The notes beneath the pieces were generated by a model. The model was not told where the DNA came from, ran no database searches, and saw only the letters and a list, made by a program, of their open reading frames with translations. DNA of 64,000 bases from Kamptonema formosum PCC 6407. GTDB taxonomy: Bacteria; Cyanobacteriota; Cyanobacteriia; Cyanobacteriales; Microcoleaceae. Position 1 is the stretch's first letter. Every line of letters starts with the position of its first letter. The position numbers and the translations under genes were made by a program. Below, in pieces: positions 18,793 to 27,333 of the stretch. Location: positions 1,448,590 to 1,512,589 of the forward strand of contig NZ_KB235904.1 of NCBI RefSeq assembly GCF_000332155.1. Direction: 5' to 3'.

Positions 18793-19515
18793 CTACCAGG
18801 CTAAGCTACCTGTCGCACCAATTAATAAAGGATGAATTTTCCACAAAATTAAGGTGAAAATAGCTACCCCCAAGTAAGCAGGGCGCAAAAACTCCCAAAT
18901 GTCAAGGGTTTGACGATTTTGAAGTATAGCCAAAAACGGAATTACTGAAGTGCGAGATGTTAAGGCTTCAAAAGATTCGCCATAACGGGCCCGCATCCGC
19001 CTGTCGCCATGCCACACTGCAAACAGATGGTGCAGCACTAACCCGATAGAGGTAAGGAGGGTGAAGCTAGTGCCAATCCAGAGCGTGTGGGCGATACACC
19101 AAATCACCTGACCCACCATTTGGGGATGTCTGGTAATACGAATAATGCCAGTTTCATAGAGGTGGACTTGGGGCTTTTGGATCGCTGCAATTTCTAGTAG
19201 GTTGAAAGTAGCGGGGTAAAGGAATAAGAACGAAATCGCCGAAAGCGTCCAAACTAAAGGTTTAACTGCGGGTACACCTTGTAACTGCCAGAGTTGCAAA
19301 CCGTCGTAGCGATGGTTGAAGAAGTAAATAATCAGCACTGTCGCTAGAGGGATGCTAACTAAGGCAAATAAAACCCGGTAGAGTCTGGGGCCGATGAGTT
19401 TTTCTCCTTTGGGGCGCAAAGCAGCTAAGCCACTGTGGGCGATCGCAAAACCCAGTAACAGCCCCAGCATTATCAAATGGCTGGGAGTTAGCCAGTCGTG
19501 TGTCATTGTTGTCAC
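18793..19515 (-). CDS. NnrU-family integral membrane protein
   Basis: The 240-residue protein has about six hydrophobic segments. The features HSGLAALRP, RLYRVLFALVS, GIIRITRHPQMVGQVIW, HHLFAVWHGDRRMRARYGE and SFEALTSRTSVIPF fit the NnrU family. This fold is related to isoprenylcysteine methyltransferases, and its plant relative Z-ISO is a haem-binding 15-cis-zeta-carotene isomerase. A carotenoid or redox role here is therefore possible but not shown. A second ATG three codons in (19506) is an alternative start. It is divergent from rbcR. Confidence 0.85.
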   Translation of the reverse strand: MTTMTHDWLTPSHLIMLGLLLGFAIAHSGLAALRPKGEKLIGPRLYRVLFALVSIPLATVLIIYFFNHRYDGLQLWQLQGVPAVKPLVWTLSAISFLFLYPATFNLLEIAAIQKPQVHLYETGIIRITRHPQMVGQVIWCIAHTLWIGTSFTLLTSIGLVLHHLFAVWHGDRRMRARYGESFEALTSRTSVIPFLAILQNRQTLDIWEFLRPAYLGVAIFTLILWKIHPLLIGATGSLAW

Positions 19516-19747
19516 TATTAAAGAAACTTATTGATTCTTGGCTCTCGTTGTGTCAGAAAGTATCTAAAAGAGCGGTTGTGGGGAATGGGGTATGCAGTAT
19601 GGCGGTTGGATCGTCAGAATGCTCTGAAATTTCCAGTGTACGGGTATTCGCTACCCGTAGGCTGACCCAACAGACGTTCTGCTCAATTCCCCATCGACAG
19701 TTTCCCATTTCTCCGGCCAAATCCTCGCACGTTTCAGGTTAAGCAAT

Positions 19748-20749
19748 ATGTCTGACCTTCCTTTCACTTTAGATCAGTTACGAATTCTCAAAGCGATCGC
19801 CTCTGAAGGAAGCTTCAAGCGGGCCGCTGACAGTCTCTATGTGTCCCAGCCAGCAGTCAGTTTGCAGGTGCAGAACTTAGAGCGACAATTAGATGTCCCT
19901 CTATTTGACAGAGGTGGGCGACGAGCCCAACTTACGGAAGCGGGTCATCTCTTGCTCAGTTATGGCGAGAAAGTTTTATCGCTTTGTCAGGAAACTTGCC
20001 GAGCTATTGAGGATCTGCAAAATCTCCAAGGCGGTACTCTGATCGTGGGTGCATCTCAAACTACTGGGACTTATCTCCTCCCCCACATGATCGGGATGTT
20101 TCGCGAACAGTATCCGAATGTTGCGGTGCAATTGATCGTTCATTCCACTCGCCGCACTGCTTGGAGTGTCGCTAATGGGCAAATTGACCTCGCGATTGTT
20201 GGTGGTGAAATTCCTTCGGAACTCCAAGATTCTTTACAAATCATTCCTTACGCTGAAGATGAGCTAGCTCTGATTCTGCCCATCTCTCATCCTCTAGCAA
20301 AAACTGAAGCGATACCAAAAGAAGACCTTTATAAATTGCAGTTTATTTCCCTAGATTCTCAATCCACAATTCGCAAAGTTATTGACCAAGTGCTGACTCG
20401 TAGTGGCATTGATACTCGCCGTTTAAAAATTGAAATGGAACTCAATTCAATTGAAGCGATTAAAAATGCTGTCCAGTCAGGTTTGGGTGCTGCATTTGTT
20501 TCCGTTTCAGCTATTGAAAAGGAGTTGCAGATGAAGGTGCTTCATAAAAGCCAAGTGGAGCAAGTTGTAATTACTCGAATTTTGTCTTTGATTTACAATC
20601 CTAACCGCTACCGCTCGAAAGCGGCAGAGGCTTTCAGTAATGAAATTTTGCCCCAGTTTGCTTCTGAAGGCTTTACTAAGGAGAGAAAGGAACTTCCGCT
20701 CAAGGGATTAGATATAGAGATAATGGCTCCCAATTCGTCTGGAAGTTAA
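19748..20749 (+). CDS. rbcR: LysR-type transcriptional regulator RbcR
   Basis: The 333-residue protein has an N-terminal winged helix-turn-helix ([38 protein letters not shown]) and a LysR effector domain containing [20 protein letters not shown] and [20 protein letters not shown]. These segments match the cyanobacterial/plastid RbcR (Ycf30) group, which activates rbcLS and other carbon-metabolism genes and responds to metabolites. Close paralogues NdhR and CmpR exist, so the exact name rests on remembered similarity. The gene is divergent from the NnrU gene, with a 232-bp shared promoter region, and lies near ndhF1/ndhD1. Confidence 0.85.
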   Translation: MSDLPFTLDQLRILKAIASEGSFKRAADSLYVSQPAVSLQVQNLERQLDVPLFDRGGRRAQLTEAGHLLLSYGEKVLSLCQETCRAIEDLQNLQGGTLIVGASQTTGTYLLPHMIGMFREQYPNVAVQLIVHSTRRTAWSVANGQIDLAIVGGEIPSELQDSLQIIPYAEDELALILPISHPLAKTEAIPKEDLYKLQFISLDSQSTIRKVIDQVLTRSGIDTRRLKIEMELNSIEAIKNAVQSGLGAAFVSVSAIEKELQMKVLHKSQVEQVVITRILSLIYNPNRYRSKAAEAFSNEILPQFASEGFTKERKELPLKGLDIEIMAPNSSGS

Positions 20750-21545
20750 TCTAGTCTCAAGTTGCTAATGGTTAATCGTTAGTGGTTAGTGGTTAGTGGG
20801 TGATGGCTAATTACTAATTGCTAATAACAAATCAGCAAAATCCGGGTTTGGCGGCACAGAATACCTTCTGTCTGGTGTGTTTAGCGAAGTCAGCAAGCAA
20901 GGTATGTTTCCCGATCGCATGGCTAAGTTACTGTCTTGGAACCCAAGACAGCGTTTTGGTTGATTGGAAAAAGGCTTTAGGGAAGACAATATCGTAAAAA
21001 TAGGCAAGTAGAAATTTATCGACCCGGTGCAGAAGTAGAAGTTTTGGATAATCCTACTCAAGTATCTGGTGAGCCGATGCTTCCTGGTTTTGTATTAAAC
21101 TTAGGAGCGATTTGGTAGAAGTTGAGCAAGCCAATTCGGTGATGCAAAATCTCCGATCAAAAGTGCAATCAAGCATTATCCGCTAAAGCTTTACAGTCTA
21201 AATGTGACAACTAAAGGCAGGAATTAGCACGATCGCCCCTCTTTTCTTATTTTGGGGAGAGTAAAATAAGGAAGGAGTCAGGAAAAATTGCACTTCCCTC
21301 TTTTCCCCGTCGGCCCGATCGTTCCCATCTTTGCCCTCCCCCTCATCCTTCCCATCTCTCCCCTACGATAGATCCTCGCGATCTCGATCACACTCCCTCT
21401 CTACAGTTAGTCACGTCAGAGCAACCAAACCATCACCTGCTGATTCCAAAAACGTCACAGAACCTACGGCATTGCTATCACTGTGCGATCGGTTGAAATA
21501 CTTAATACTAATCTCATCCAGGCAGTGAAAAAAGCAGAGGTTACT
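20750..21545. other. Long intergenic space with a gene remnant
   Basis: This nearly 800-bp space lacks an intact gene. It starts with short degenerate heptamers (GTTAGTG-like, 20770-20800), contains a Uma2-type remnant (20993-21118), and ends with a pyrimidine-rich stretch (21290-21380) ahead of a small gene. Confidence 0.55.
20993..21118 (+). pseudogene. Remnant of a Uma2 (DUF820) family nuclease gene
   Basis: One frame from 20993 to the stop at 21116-21118 reads RQVEIYRPGAEVEVLDNPTQ and ends PMLPGFVLNLGAIW. That matches the C-terminal third of the Uma2 family, which is very abundant and often decayed in cyanobacteria. No start or N-terminal part remains in the same frame, so it is a fragment. 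Confidence 0.6.
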
Positions 21546-21758
21546 ATGATTATGATTCGCGAAGTCGTTGAACAAGCTCTGAGTACGGGTTATCTAACAG
21601 TTGAAGCCGAAAATCTGCTTCGGCAAATGCTAACTACTACTAAATACGATATCGAAGACCTCAATGCTTTTATGAGTTTGCAACTAGCGGCGATGGCTGG
21701 CCGCGTTAGACAAGAGTCCCGCGAGGTCAGAGATGCGAGAAATTCCAGCTCATCCTAA
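21546..21758 (+). CDS. Small conserved protein, first paralogue
   Basis: The chosen start is the ATG at 21546, six bases after the ribosome binding site AGAGG; the frame is open from further upstream. The 70-residue product starts MIMIREVVEQALSTGYL, continues with a Glu/Leu-rich helical segment and ends in MSLQLAAMAGRVRQESRE plus a polar tail. It has no signal peptide, membrane segment or cysteine. It is nearly identical over about 55 residues to the product at 22191-22388. I do not recognise a function. The two genes are separated by 432 bp and each has its own ribosome binding site. Confidence 0.75.
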   Translation: MIMIREVVEQALSTGYLTVEAENLLRQMLTTTKYDIEDLNAFMSLQLAAMAGRVRQESREVRDARNSSSS

Positions 21759-21822
21759 GTTCTAGCATTCGGCAGAGATGCCGCTAATTCCAGCTCATCC
21801 TAAGTTCTAGCATTTGGCAGAG
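21741..21822. repeat. 37-bp direct repeat spanning the 3' end of the small gene
   Basis: The sequence starting AATTCCAGCTCATCCTAAGT and ending GGCAGAG occurs at 21741-21777 and again at 21786-21822 with one difference. The first copy encodes the final residues and stop codon of the small protein; the second is non-coding. This is a short tandem duplication with a 45-bp period. Confidence 0.9.
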
Positions 21823-22190
21823 GGCAACTATGCTGAAGGTACAAGACAATAAAAAGCAATGGTTTCAGCAATTAGTAGCGTCCTAAACGCCAAGATGGTT
21901 GTTATAAATCCATACTGGTTGTCTCCTTTTTCCCTCGCTCTTTTTCTCTCCTGCGGGTGGGGAAATGGCGGCGGCCCTCAGATGCCTCGTGTATTGCTAA
22001 AGAACCTGCTGTCAAAGCCTTGACTGGAGATCGATCTAGTTGCGATCGCAGTCACTGAGGCTCTAACGGCTAGTCACAGGCTACCTCTCAAAGTATCACA
22101 GGCAGGCTAAAGGAGCGTCACTGAGAGTTTCGGGATAAAACCAGATACTTGTTTTAGAAGCAAGAGACAAGAGAAGTAAGGAGCATTTCT
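21759..22190. other. Spacer between the two small paralogues
   Basis: Beyond the direct repeat, this 432-bp spacer holds a member of the dispersed ~45-bp element at 21862-21905 (GGTTTCAGCAATTAGTAGCG, then TCCTAAACGCC and GGTTGTTATA). The segment 22060-22180 must include the promoter of the second paralogue; no consensus was assigned. Confidence 0.6.
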
Positions 22191-22388
22191 ATGATGGTGA
22201 TTCGTGAAGTTGTCCAACAAGCTCTCAGTACGGGATATCTGACGCTGGAAGCTGAAAAGCAAATGCAGCAGATATTTACGACTGCGCGGTACGATTTGGA
22301 GGATTTGAATGCTTTTATGAGTTTACAGTTGGCAGCGATGGCGGGTCGCGTGAAGCAGGAGTCTCTGGAATTGACTAGCGTGCGGTAG
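22191..22388 (+). CDS. Small conserved protein, second paralogue
   Basis: A 65-residue protein starting MMVIREVVQQALSTGYLTLE and sharing DLEDLNAFMSLQLAAMAGRV with its upstream paralogue. A strong AAGGAG ribosome binding site lies about 9 bases before the ATG. It is probably entirely helical and cytosolic. The strict conservation of the core between the two copies, while DNA third positions differ, indicates selection on the protein. Function unknown. Confidence 0.8.
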   Translation: MMVIREVVQQALSTGYLTLEAEKQMQQIFTTARYDLEDLNAFMSLQLAAMAGRVKQESLELTSVR

Positions 22389-22625
22389 TTGACCCCGAAG
22401 GTTGAATTTTTCGGGGCGCGATCGCACTCTTGCCTGTTTGTTTTCCCTACGCCTTTCCTTGTCTGGTAATTACTCTAGGGATCGTACTCCAACTCAGCGA
22501 TCGCATTAATACCCAGTCCATCTCCCCTTGTCGCTTGACCGATTTTGTACAATGTTACCGAATATCCCAAAAGTATCGAGATCCCACAACCAAATTTCAC
22601 CGATCGGCTTCCGAAACTCTTCTAT

Positions 22626-23633
22626 CTAAACTTCACAGTGTAAATGCTCAGCTACGTTAAGATCGTCGTGGCAGTGATTCACTTCAACAAGTACATGAGA
22701 AAGAGATGGGATATGGCTGAGTAGATTTTTATAAAATTCTGGTGTTTGAGGATGATGTGTAACTAGCGAAATTGTTGCAGCTAAATGATTTTGACCAATA
22801 TGCCAAATGTGTAAGTCAGTGACACGATTATCAGCATCTTCTTCAATAGCAGTAACAATATCTAACTTAACTCGCTTATCGATCGCTCCATCCACCAAAA
22901 TTAAACCAGTGTCACGAATCAAACCATAAGACCATTTCGCAATTACTCCTGCACCGACTAACCCCATTACTGCGTCCATCCAAACCCAACCCAAAAGCTT
23001 GCCAGAAAATAAGGCAACAATTGCAAAAACAGAAGTTAGTGCATCTGCCAAAACATGAAGGTAAGCAGCACGAAGATTGTGATCGCGATGATCGCGTTCA
23101 TCAAGATCGTGGCGATCGTGATGATGATCTTGATGATGGTCTTGATGATGACGATCGTGATGATGATCGTGATGATCGTGATGGTCTTGTAATAACCAAG
23201 CACTCGCTAGATTGACTGTTAATCCGATAATGGCAACACCGATTGCCTCATTAAACTGAATTGCTTGAGGTTGAAAAAGTCTTGCTCCTGACTCAAGTGC
23301 CATAATCAAAGCAATTACTGCAAGTGCAATAGCACTTGCAAAGCCTCCAAGGACGCTGACCTTACCTGTTCCAAATGTATATTTAGGGTCAGTCGCATGA
23401 CTCCGAGCATACTGGTATGCAAAGACTGCAATCCCAAATGCTGCAACATGGGTTGCCATGTGCCAACCATCAGCCAGCAAAGCCATTGAACCAAAGATCG
23501 TTCCCGCAACAATCTCAGCAACCATCGTAACTGCTGTGAGCAACATTACTATCTTGGTATTTTTCTCTGCCCGATCTTGGTTAACAGAAAAGTCGTGAGA
23601 ATGTTGCCATTGTTCAAGATTATGGATGTGCAT
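22626..23633 (-). CDS. dmeF: Cation diffusion facilitator, DmeF-like metal exporter
   Basis: The 335-residue protein has six hydrophobic segments of the CDF family, with metal-site residues in ALLADGWHMATHVAAFGIAV (HxxxD-like site with H and D) and the second site in AYLHVLADALTSVFAIVAL. The FGTGKVSVLGGFASAI segment is typical of the DmeF (Co/Ni efflux) subgroup. Between membrane segments 4 and 5 lies a very His/Asp-rich loop of about 40 residues (DHHDHHDHHHDRHHQDHH and more), expected to bind divalent metals. The cytosolic C-terminal domain has VTDLHIWHIGQ. Its promoter region carries a perfect AT palindrome. The metal cannot be assigned firmly. Confidence 0.88.
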   Translation of the reverse strand: MHIHNLEQWQHSHDFSVNQDRAEKNTKIVMLLTAVTMVAEIVAGTIFGSMALLADGWHMATHVAAFGIAVFAYQYARSHATDPKYTFGTGKVSVLGGFASAIALAVIALIMALESGARLFQPQAIQFNEAIGVAIIGLTVNLASAWLLQDHHDHHDHHHDRHHQDHHQDHHHDRHDLDERDHRDHNLRAAYLHVLADALTSVFAIVALFSGKLLGWVWMDAVMGLVGAGVIAKWSYGLIRDTGLILVDGAIDKRVKLDIVTAIEEDADNRVTDLHIWHIGQNHLAATISLVTHHPQTPEFYKNLLSHIPSLSHVLVEVNHCHDDLNVAEHLHCEV

Positions 23634-24072
23634 AAATTTTTGAAAAAATTGGGCTTGATAAAACTGGATCTAGCTTACCAAATATTGACTACCGCTCTGG
23701 TCGAACTCTTCTAAAAATTATTATTAATAATAGCACAAGCGTGGTATAATTTTATTTCCCCTTATGCACATCTTGTCTTCGATCTGGGGTGAGGCGATCG
23801 CTGAGGTTGACAACAAGCCTGCCATCATCTCCAGCAAGTAAGTAGAAGGAAGAAGGATTTAGTTATCTAGGAGAGAAGGAAGAATGTTTATACAGTCAGC
23901 TTTTTAGCCATACCGATCTTATGTTTAATTAGGTGGATTTACTTACAAAAATAGAACCCATCCAAGCGTAGGCTAACGCGATCGCCACCCCAATCCAAGA
24001 GAGCGATCGTTGAAATTATTTTTCGCTGTGCGTAGGTACTGCTCCAATCTCCCTTCTATACTTCGTAATCTC
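23634..24072. other. Intergenic space upstream of the metal exporter
   Basis: This 439-bp space has no gene that I can support. It contains the palindrome at 23719-23732 described separately and one GCGATCGC-type site cluster. Confidence 0.5.
23719..23732. promoter_or_regulatory. Perfect 14-bp AT palindrome, candidate operator
   Basis: TATTATTAATAATA lies 86-99 bp upstream of the dmeF start codon. The position and symmetry would suit a dimeric metal-responsive repressor, but no regulator gene is adjacent and AT-rich palindromes occur by chance. Confidence 0.3.
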
Positions 24073-24642
24073 TTAATCAGGCAATGCAAACCCTGTTCTA
24101 GGATCGCTGATATACAAACCGAGAACTAACGATTCTATCACTGTATCCCAGACAGGAATCATCCGCTCCGCATCATCAACCCAATAGTCAAAAGTAATTA
24201 AACACTGAACGCCAGAACCTAGCCCAATACAGATTCGAGAATAAGCTTCCCGATGCTCTTGAGGATCGATAAATTTAATTTGAGTCCAAATAATCCGAGC
24301 AGTTTGACGCTTAATTTGGATAATTTCTCCTTGCTCGATCGGATTCCGCTCATCATCTTTAATCACCTTCTTGAATAGGGGAAGCAAGGGAAACTCAGGC
24401 CAGTTAGCAGGGGGCAATAAATTAAAAGAAGCCTCTAATCGAGCATCATCATTGGGGGGCTTTCGATCTAGAAACCGGAATGACTTCTCATCTGGCTCAA
24501 AATACCAATCTTCTGGAACATCGAATCGCAATGCCCCTCGCCCCGCCACAAAAATCCGAGTTCCTGGCTGTGATTTCCAGTTGTGATCTTCTTTGAGCTC
24601 AAGTGTTTCTTTCAGCCAATTGTATTTCTTGCGCTTAGACAT
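24073..24642 (-). CDS. Conserved cyanobacterial protein of unknown function
   Basis: The 189-residue protein has no signal peptide or membrane segment. It starts with a basic stretch (MSKRKKYNWLKETLELKE), then FRFLDRKPPNDDARLEASFN and an ending PVWDTVIESLVLGLYISDP. The pattern of alternating strands and a final helix resembles the fold of small proteins that contain a PsbP- or DcrB-like domain, but this is only a structural guess. It is 76 bp from chorismate lyase on the same strand and could be co-transcribed downstream of it. Confidence 0.7.
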   Translation of the reverse strand: MSKRKKYNWLKETLELKEDHNWKSQPGTRIFVAGRGALRFDVPEDWYFEPDEKSFRFLDRKPPNDDARLEASFNLLPPANWPEFPLLPLFKKVIKDDERNPIEQGEIIQIKRQTARIIWTQIKFIDPQEHREAYSRICIGLGSGVQCLITFDYWVDDAERMIPVWDTVIESLVLGLYISDPRTGFALPD

Positions 24643-24718
24643 GGCCGCTCTATTATTGACTTCTCTCTTATTGTGCCTTAGATTGGTTTAAGTGGATGTG
24701 TTTTTTTTCTCGAACTAC

Positions 24719-25330
24719 TTAATCAACTTTCATCGGCCCCAAATACTTTGTTAAATAAGGCGAAAACACTTCATAAATTAGCGTCAGTGGCTTACCATAA
24801 TGCCAAAATAAATAATGTCTGCCCCAAAACGGGCCCGACTCTCCAAAAGCCGACTCCAAAGCCGCCGAATCACCATAATAAATCCCTTGCACATCCCGAT
24901 ATAATTCCGTCCGCAACCGCGCCAAACTTGCCCAAATTGGCAGCGATTTATTTTGCAAATATTCATCAACATGACTCGCTTCCCACCAAGAAGTCGCATA
25001 AGCTAAACGCTGTCCCGAAGCCGTCCGCAGCCACACTTGCCTACGCAGACGCGGCCCTGGAACTGCTTCAATTTGCACAGGCGCACCATCCGTATCGGTA
25101 CCAACTAGCGACATATCAATCACATCCACTTCCGTTGGTTCCCCAGTCATAAGTTGCAGGTGGCGCGTAGGGGAACCGTCGCCGAGCAGCAATATCTGCC
25201 ATGTCGGTGCTAACTGGGTATGTGGCAAACCCTTCTGCACAATGTCCTCACCGCCTTGCCATGAGGTATTGAGAGCATACCAGGGTGCAGGTACAATAAG
25301 GCTGTTTGTAGGTTGGAATATAGCAGTCAA
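24719..25330 (-). CDS. Chorismate lyase, Ycf21/DUF98 family
   Basis: The 203-residue protein belongs to the chorismate pyruvate-lyase family found in cyanobacteria (Ycf21, DUF98). The reaction releases pyruvate from chorismate to give 4-hydroxybenzoate, the head-group precursor of plastoquinone. Diagnostic segments are QILLLGDGSPTRHLQLMTGE, RRQVWLRTASGQRLAYATSW and LARLRTELYRDVQGIYYG. The family is highly diverged from the enterobacterial UbiC, so the symbol is left empty. It is soluble and of normal length. Confidence 0.85.
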   Translation of the reverse strand: MTAIFQPTNSLIVPAPWYALNTSWQGGEDIVQKGLPHTQLAPTWQILLLGDGSPTRHLQLMTGEPTEVDVIDMSLVGTDTDGAPVQIEAVPGPRLRRQVWLRTASGQRLAYATSWWEASHVDEYLQNKSLPIWASLARLRTELYRDVQGIYYGDSAALESAFGESGPFWGRHYLFWHYGKPLTLIYEVFSPYLTKYLGPMKVD

Positions 25331-25725
25331 GGGTTGTTACAAAACTTAACACCACCTCTATGATATCGCTATTTGGCGATTGAAGGAATTACAGAAGATA
25401 AATTACATCCCTCTTTGTCCCTCTGGGAAAATTAAAATCTGTTTATTGATGTGAAGTTACTGTAACACCAGCGCATTTCAGCCTGGAATTGCCGATGGAT
25501 TCTCTCAATACTGTAAGGAATAACAGAATCAATCGGGGAGAGGATTTACAAAATATTCTCTGCCGAGAGTAATAAATGAGGGATCAAAATTGAGGGTTGT
25601 CAGCAGTTGCCAAAATACCTAGATTGACCGAGAAATAAAAGTTAATTCAAGGGTGGGCAGTAGATTTAAAATAGATGTTAATATATAAAAATCAAGTCAG
25701 GCGAACCCGATAACTATCGAACTAA
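25331..25725. other. Space upstream of the TnpB-related gene
   Basis: This 395-bp space probably contains the promoter of chorismate lyase and, near its right side, the left end of the TnpB-related element. I could not identify the element boundary or any terminal structure. There is no reading frame that looks coding. Confidence 0.5.
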
Positions 25726-27186
25726 ATGACCAGTATCACTTACTGCAAAGCACTTCCTACGCCGATAGATGAGTTGAACGCGATCGGTAAAACTCAGCTA
25801 GAAATGTTTTTTAGCGCTTACACACCAATATTTCACAAAGCAGTATGTGAAACTGTCAACTTGATGATGTCAGGAGAAGAGTTTAACAAGTCAGACTGGA
25901 ACACACACCTCCAAAAAACTTACGGTATTAGTAAACGTCATGCCAATGGTGTAATCTCCAAGGCGAAGGGTGCTGTTGATAGCGCCAAGGAGTGCCGGAT
26001 TTCGCATATAAAAACATTAGAAGGTCAAGCTAAGTCTTGCGAGAAATGGCTGAAAAAAGCTGAGAAAAAGCTGAAAAACGGGAGGAAGTTTTACGCTAAA
26101 AAGAACTGGCAAAACAGTAAAACTGGTTGTGTGTTTCCCTTGTCTAGTTCCCTAAAGTATAGACAAACTAACTGGCAAAACTTACGCTTTCAAATCCACA
26201 AGAAAAAACGCAAGCTGACCCGGTATCGGCAAATATTATCCGTCTTAAAGTCAATACCTGTAAGGGTTCATGTCCCCAATAATCAAGCCTTTATCGTTGG
26301 TTCTCAGGATGAATCTTACGGTAATCAGGTGTGTCAATGGGATGGTGATAATTTAAGATTTAGAGTGCCAGCTTGTTTAGAATCCAAATTTGGTAAATAT
26401 GTAGAGGCTAAAATTGGCGATTTCCCTCGCAACATTAACCGATTACCAGCTACAGGTGCTAAAACTTGGCACTTCTACCACAAAGATGATAAATGGTGTG
26501 TTGCTGTTAGTTTCACCCCATCAGAAGTTAAGCAAGTATCGCGTTCTGTAGATTATGGTTGTATTGGTATCGACATAAATCCTGGCTCAATTGGTTGGGC
26601 TTATATTGATACTGAAGGTAATCTAAAATCACACGGTAAAATTCCATTTCAGAGTGGATTACCCAACGGTAAACAACAAGCAATAATTGTTAAAGTTTGT
26701 CTGGAATTGGCGGCATTGGCTACTAAATACCAATGCCCAATAGTCGGTGAAGAATTAGATTTTTCAACTAAGAAAGAGCAACTTAGAGAACGTGGCAAGA
26801 AATATGCTCGGATGCTATCAGGTTGGGCTTATTCTGAGTTTTTTAAGTTGTTAAATTCGATTATTTCTAATAGGGGTATTGAATTAATAACGGTCAATCC
26901 TGCTTATTCTAGTATTATTGGTTTAGTCAAATATTTAAGGATGTATGGCTTGGCTAGTGATGAAGCGGCGGCTACCGTGATTGCCCGTAGGGGAATGAGA
27001 TTGTCGGAAAAAATACCAGGCTCCTTAACCGCCTTTGTTGAGGTGAACTCAAGAAAGCACGTTTGGAGCCTGTGGAATCAACTGAATAAAAAAATCAAGC
27101 TTTCTGGCGTATTGACTAATAGACATAGTTACTATGCTATCTCTAACTGGGATTTCCTGGTCAACCTCGACATTGAGGAAGCGTAA
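25726..27186 (+). CDS. TnpB-related RuvC nuclease (IS200/IS605 type, no zinc ribbon)
   Basis: A 486-residue basic protein. The C-terminal half has the three RuvC motifs of TnpB and Cas12-type nucleases: D283 in GCIGIDINPGSIGWA, E343 in IVGEELDF and D412 in LASDEAAATVIARRG. These predict an RNA-guided DNA endonuclease. The segment NPAYSSIIGLVKYLRMYGLA replaces the CxxC zinc-ribbon region of ordinary TnpB, as in the TnpB-related subgroup. The N-terminal part has a helical, Lys-rich recognition region. No TnpA transposase gene is adjacent, so it is solitary. Stop codon is followed after about 40 bp by a terminator hairpin. Whether it still moves is unknown. Confidence 0.85.
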   Translation: MTSITYCKALPTPIDELNAIGKTQLEMFFSAYTPIFHKAVCETVNLMMSGEEFNKSDWNTHLQKTYGISKRHANGVISKAKGAVDSAKECRISHIKTLEGQAKSCEKWLKKAEKKLKNGRKFYAKKNWQNSKTGCVFPLSSSLKYRQTNWQNLRFQIHKKKRKLTRYRQILSVLKSIPVRVHVPNNQAFIVGSQDESYGNQVCQWDGDNLRFRVPACLESKFGKYVEAKIGDFPRNINRLPATGAKTWHFYHKDDKWCVAVSFTPSEVKQVSRSVDYGCIGIDINPGSIGWAYIDTEGNLKSHGKIPFQSGLPNGKQQAIIVKVCLELAALATKYQCPIVGEELDFSTKKEQLRERGKKYARMLSGWAYSEFFKLLNSIISNRGIELITVNPAYSSIIGLVKYLRMYGLASDEAAATVIARRGMRLSEKIPGSLTAFVEVNSRKHVWSLWNQLNKKIKLSGVLTNRHSYYAISNWDFLVNLDIEEA

Positions 27187-27229
27187 GCGCTAGGAAAGAT
27201 TGCTTAAGAAACTTACACCGGTGAGTCTT

Positions 27230-27250
27230 GCTAGGTTTACCTAGCTTTTT
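27230..27250 (+). terminator. Terminator after the TnpB-related gene
   Basis: A GCTAGG/CCTAGC stem with a four-base TTTA loop (27230-27245) is followed by five T (27246-27250). It ends the TnpB-related transcript 44 bp after its stop. In TnpB systems this is also where the 3' part of the guide RNA is expected. Confidence 0.65.
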
Positions 27251-27333
27251 AAAAGCGGCAAACAGTTTCAGGAACATTGCTCCTACAGCTCAAACGTCTA
27301 TAATTGGCAAGCTTAAATAGTCAGGACAAGAGT

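Noticed and set aside
23021-23215. A plus-strand frame rich in Asp/Arg opposite dmeF
   Set aside because: It is the complement of the His-rich loop of the metal exporter.
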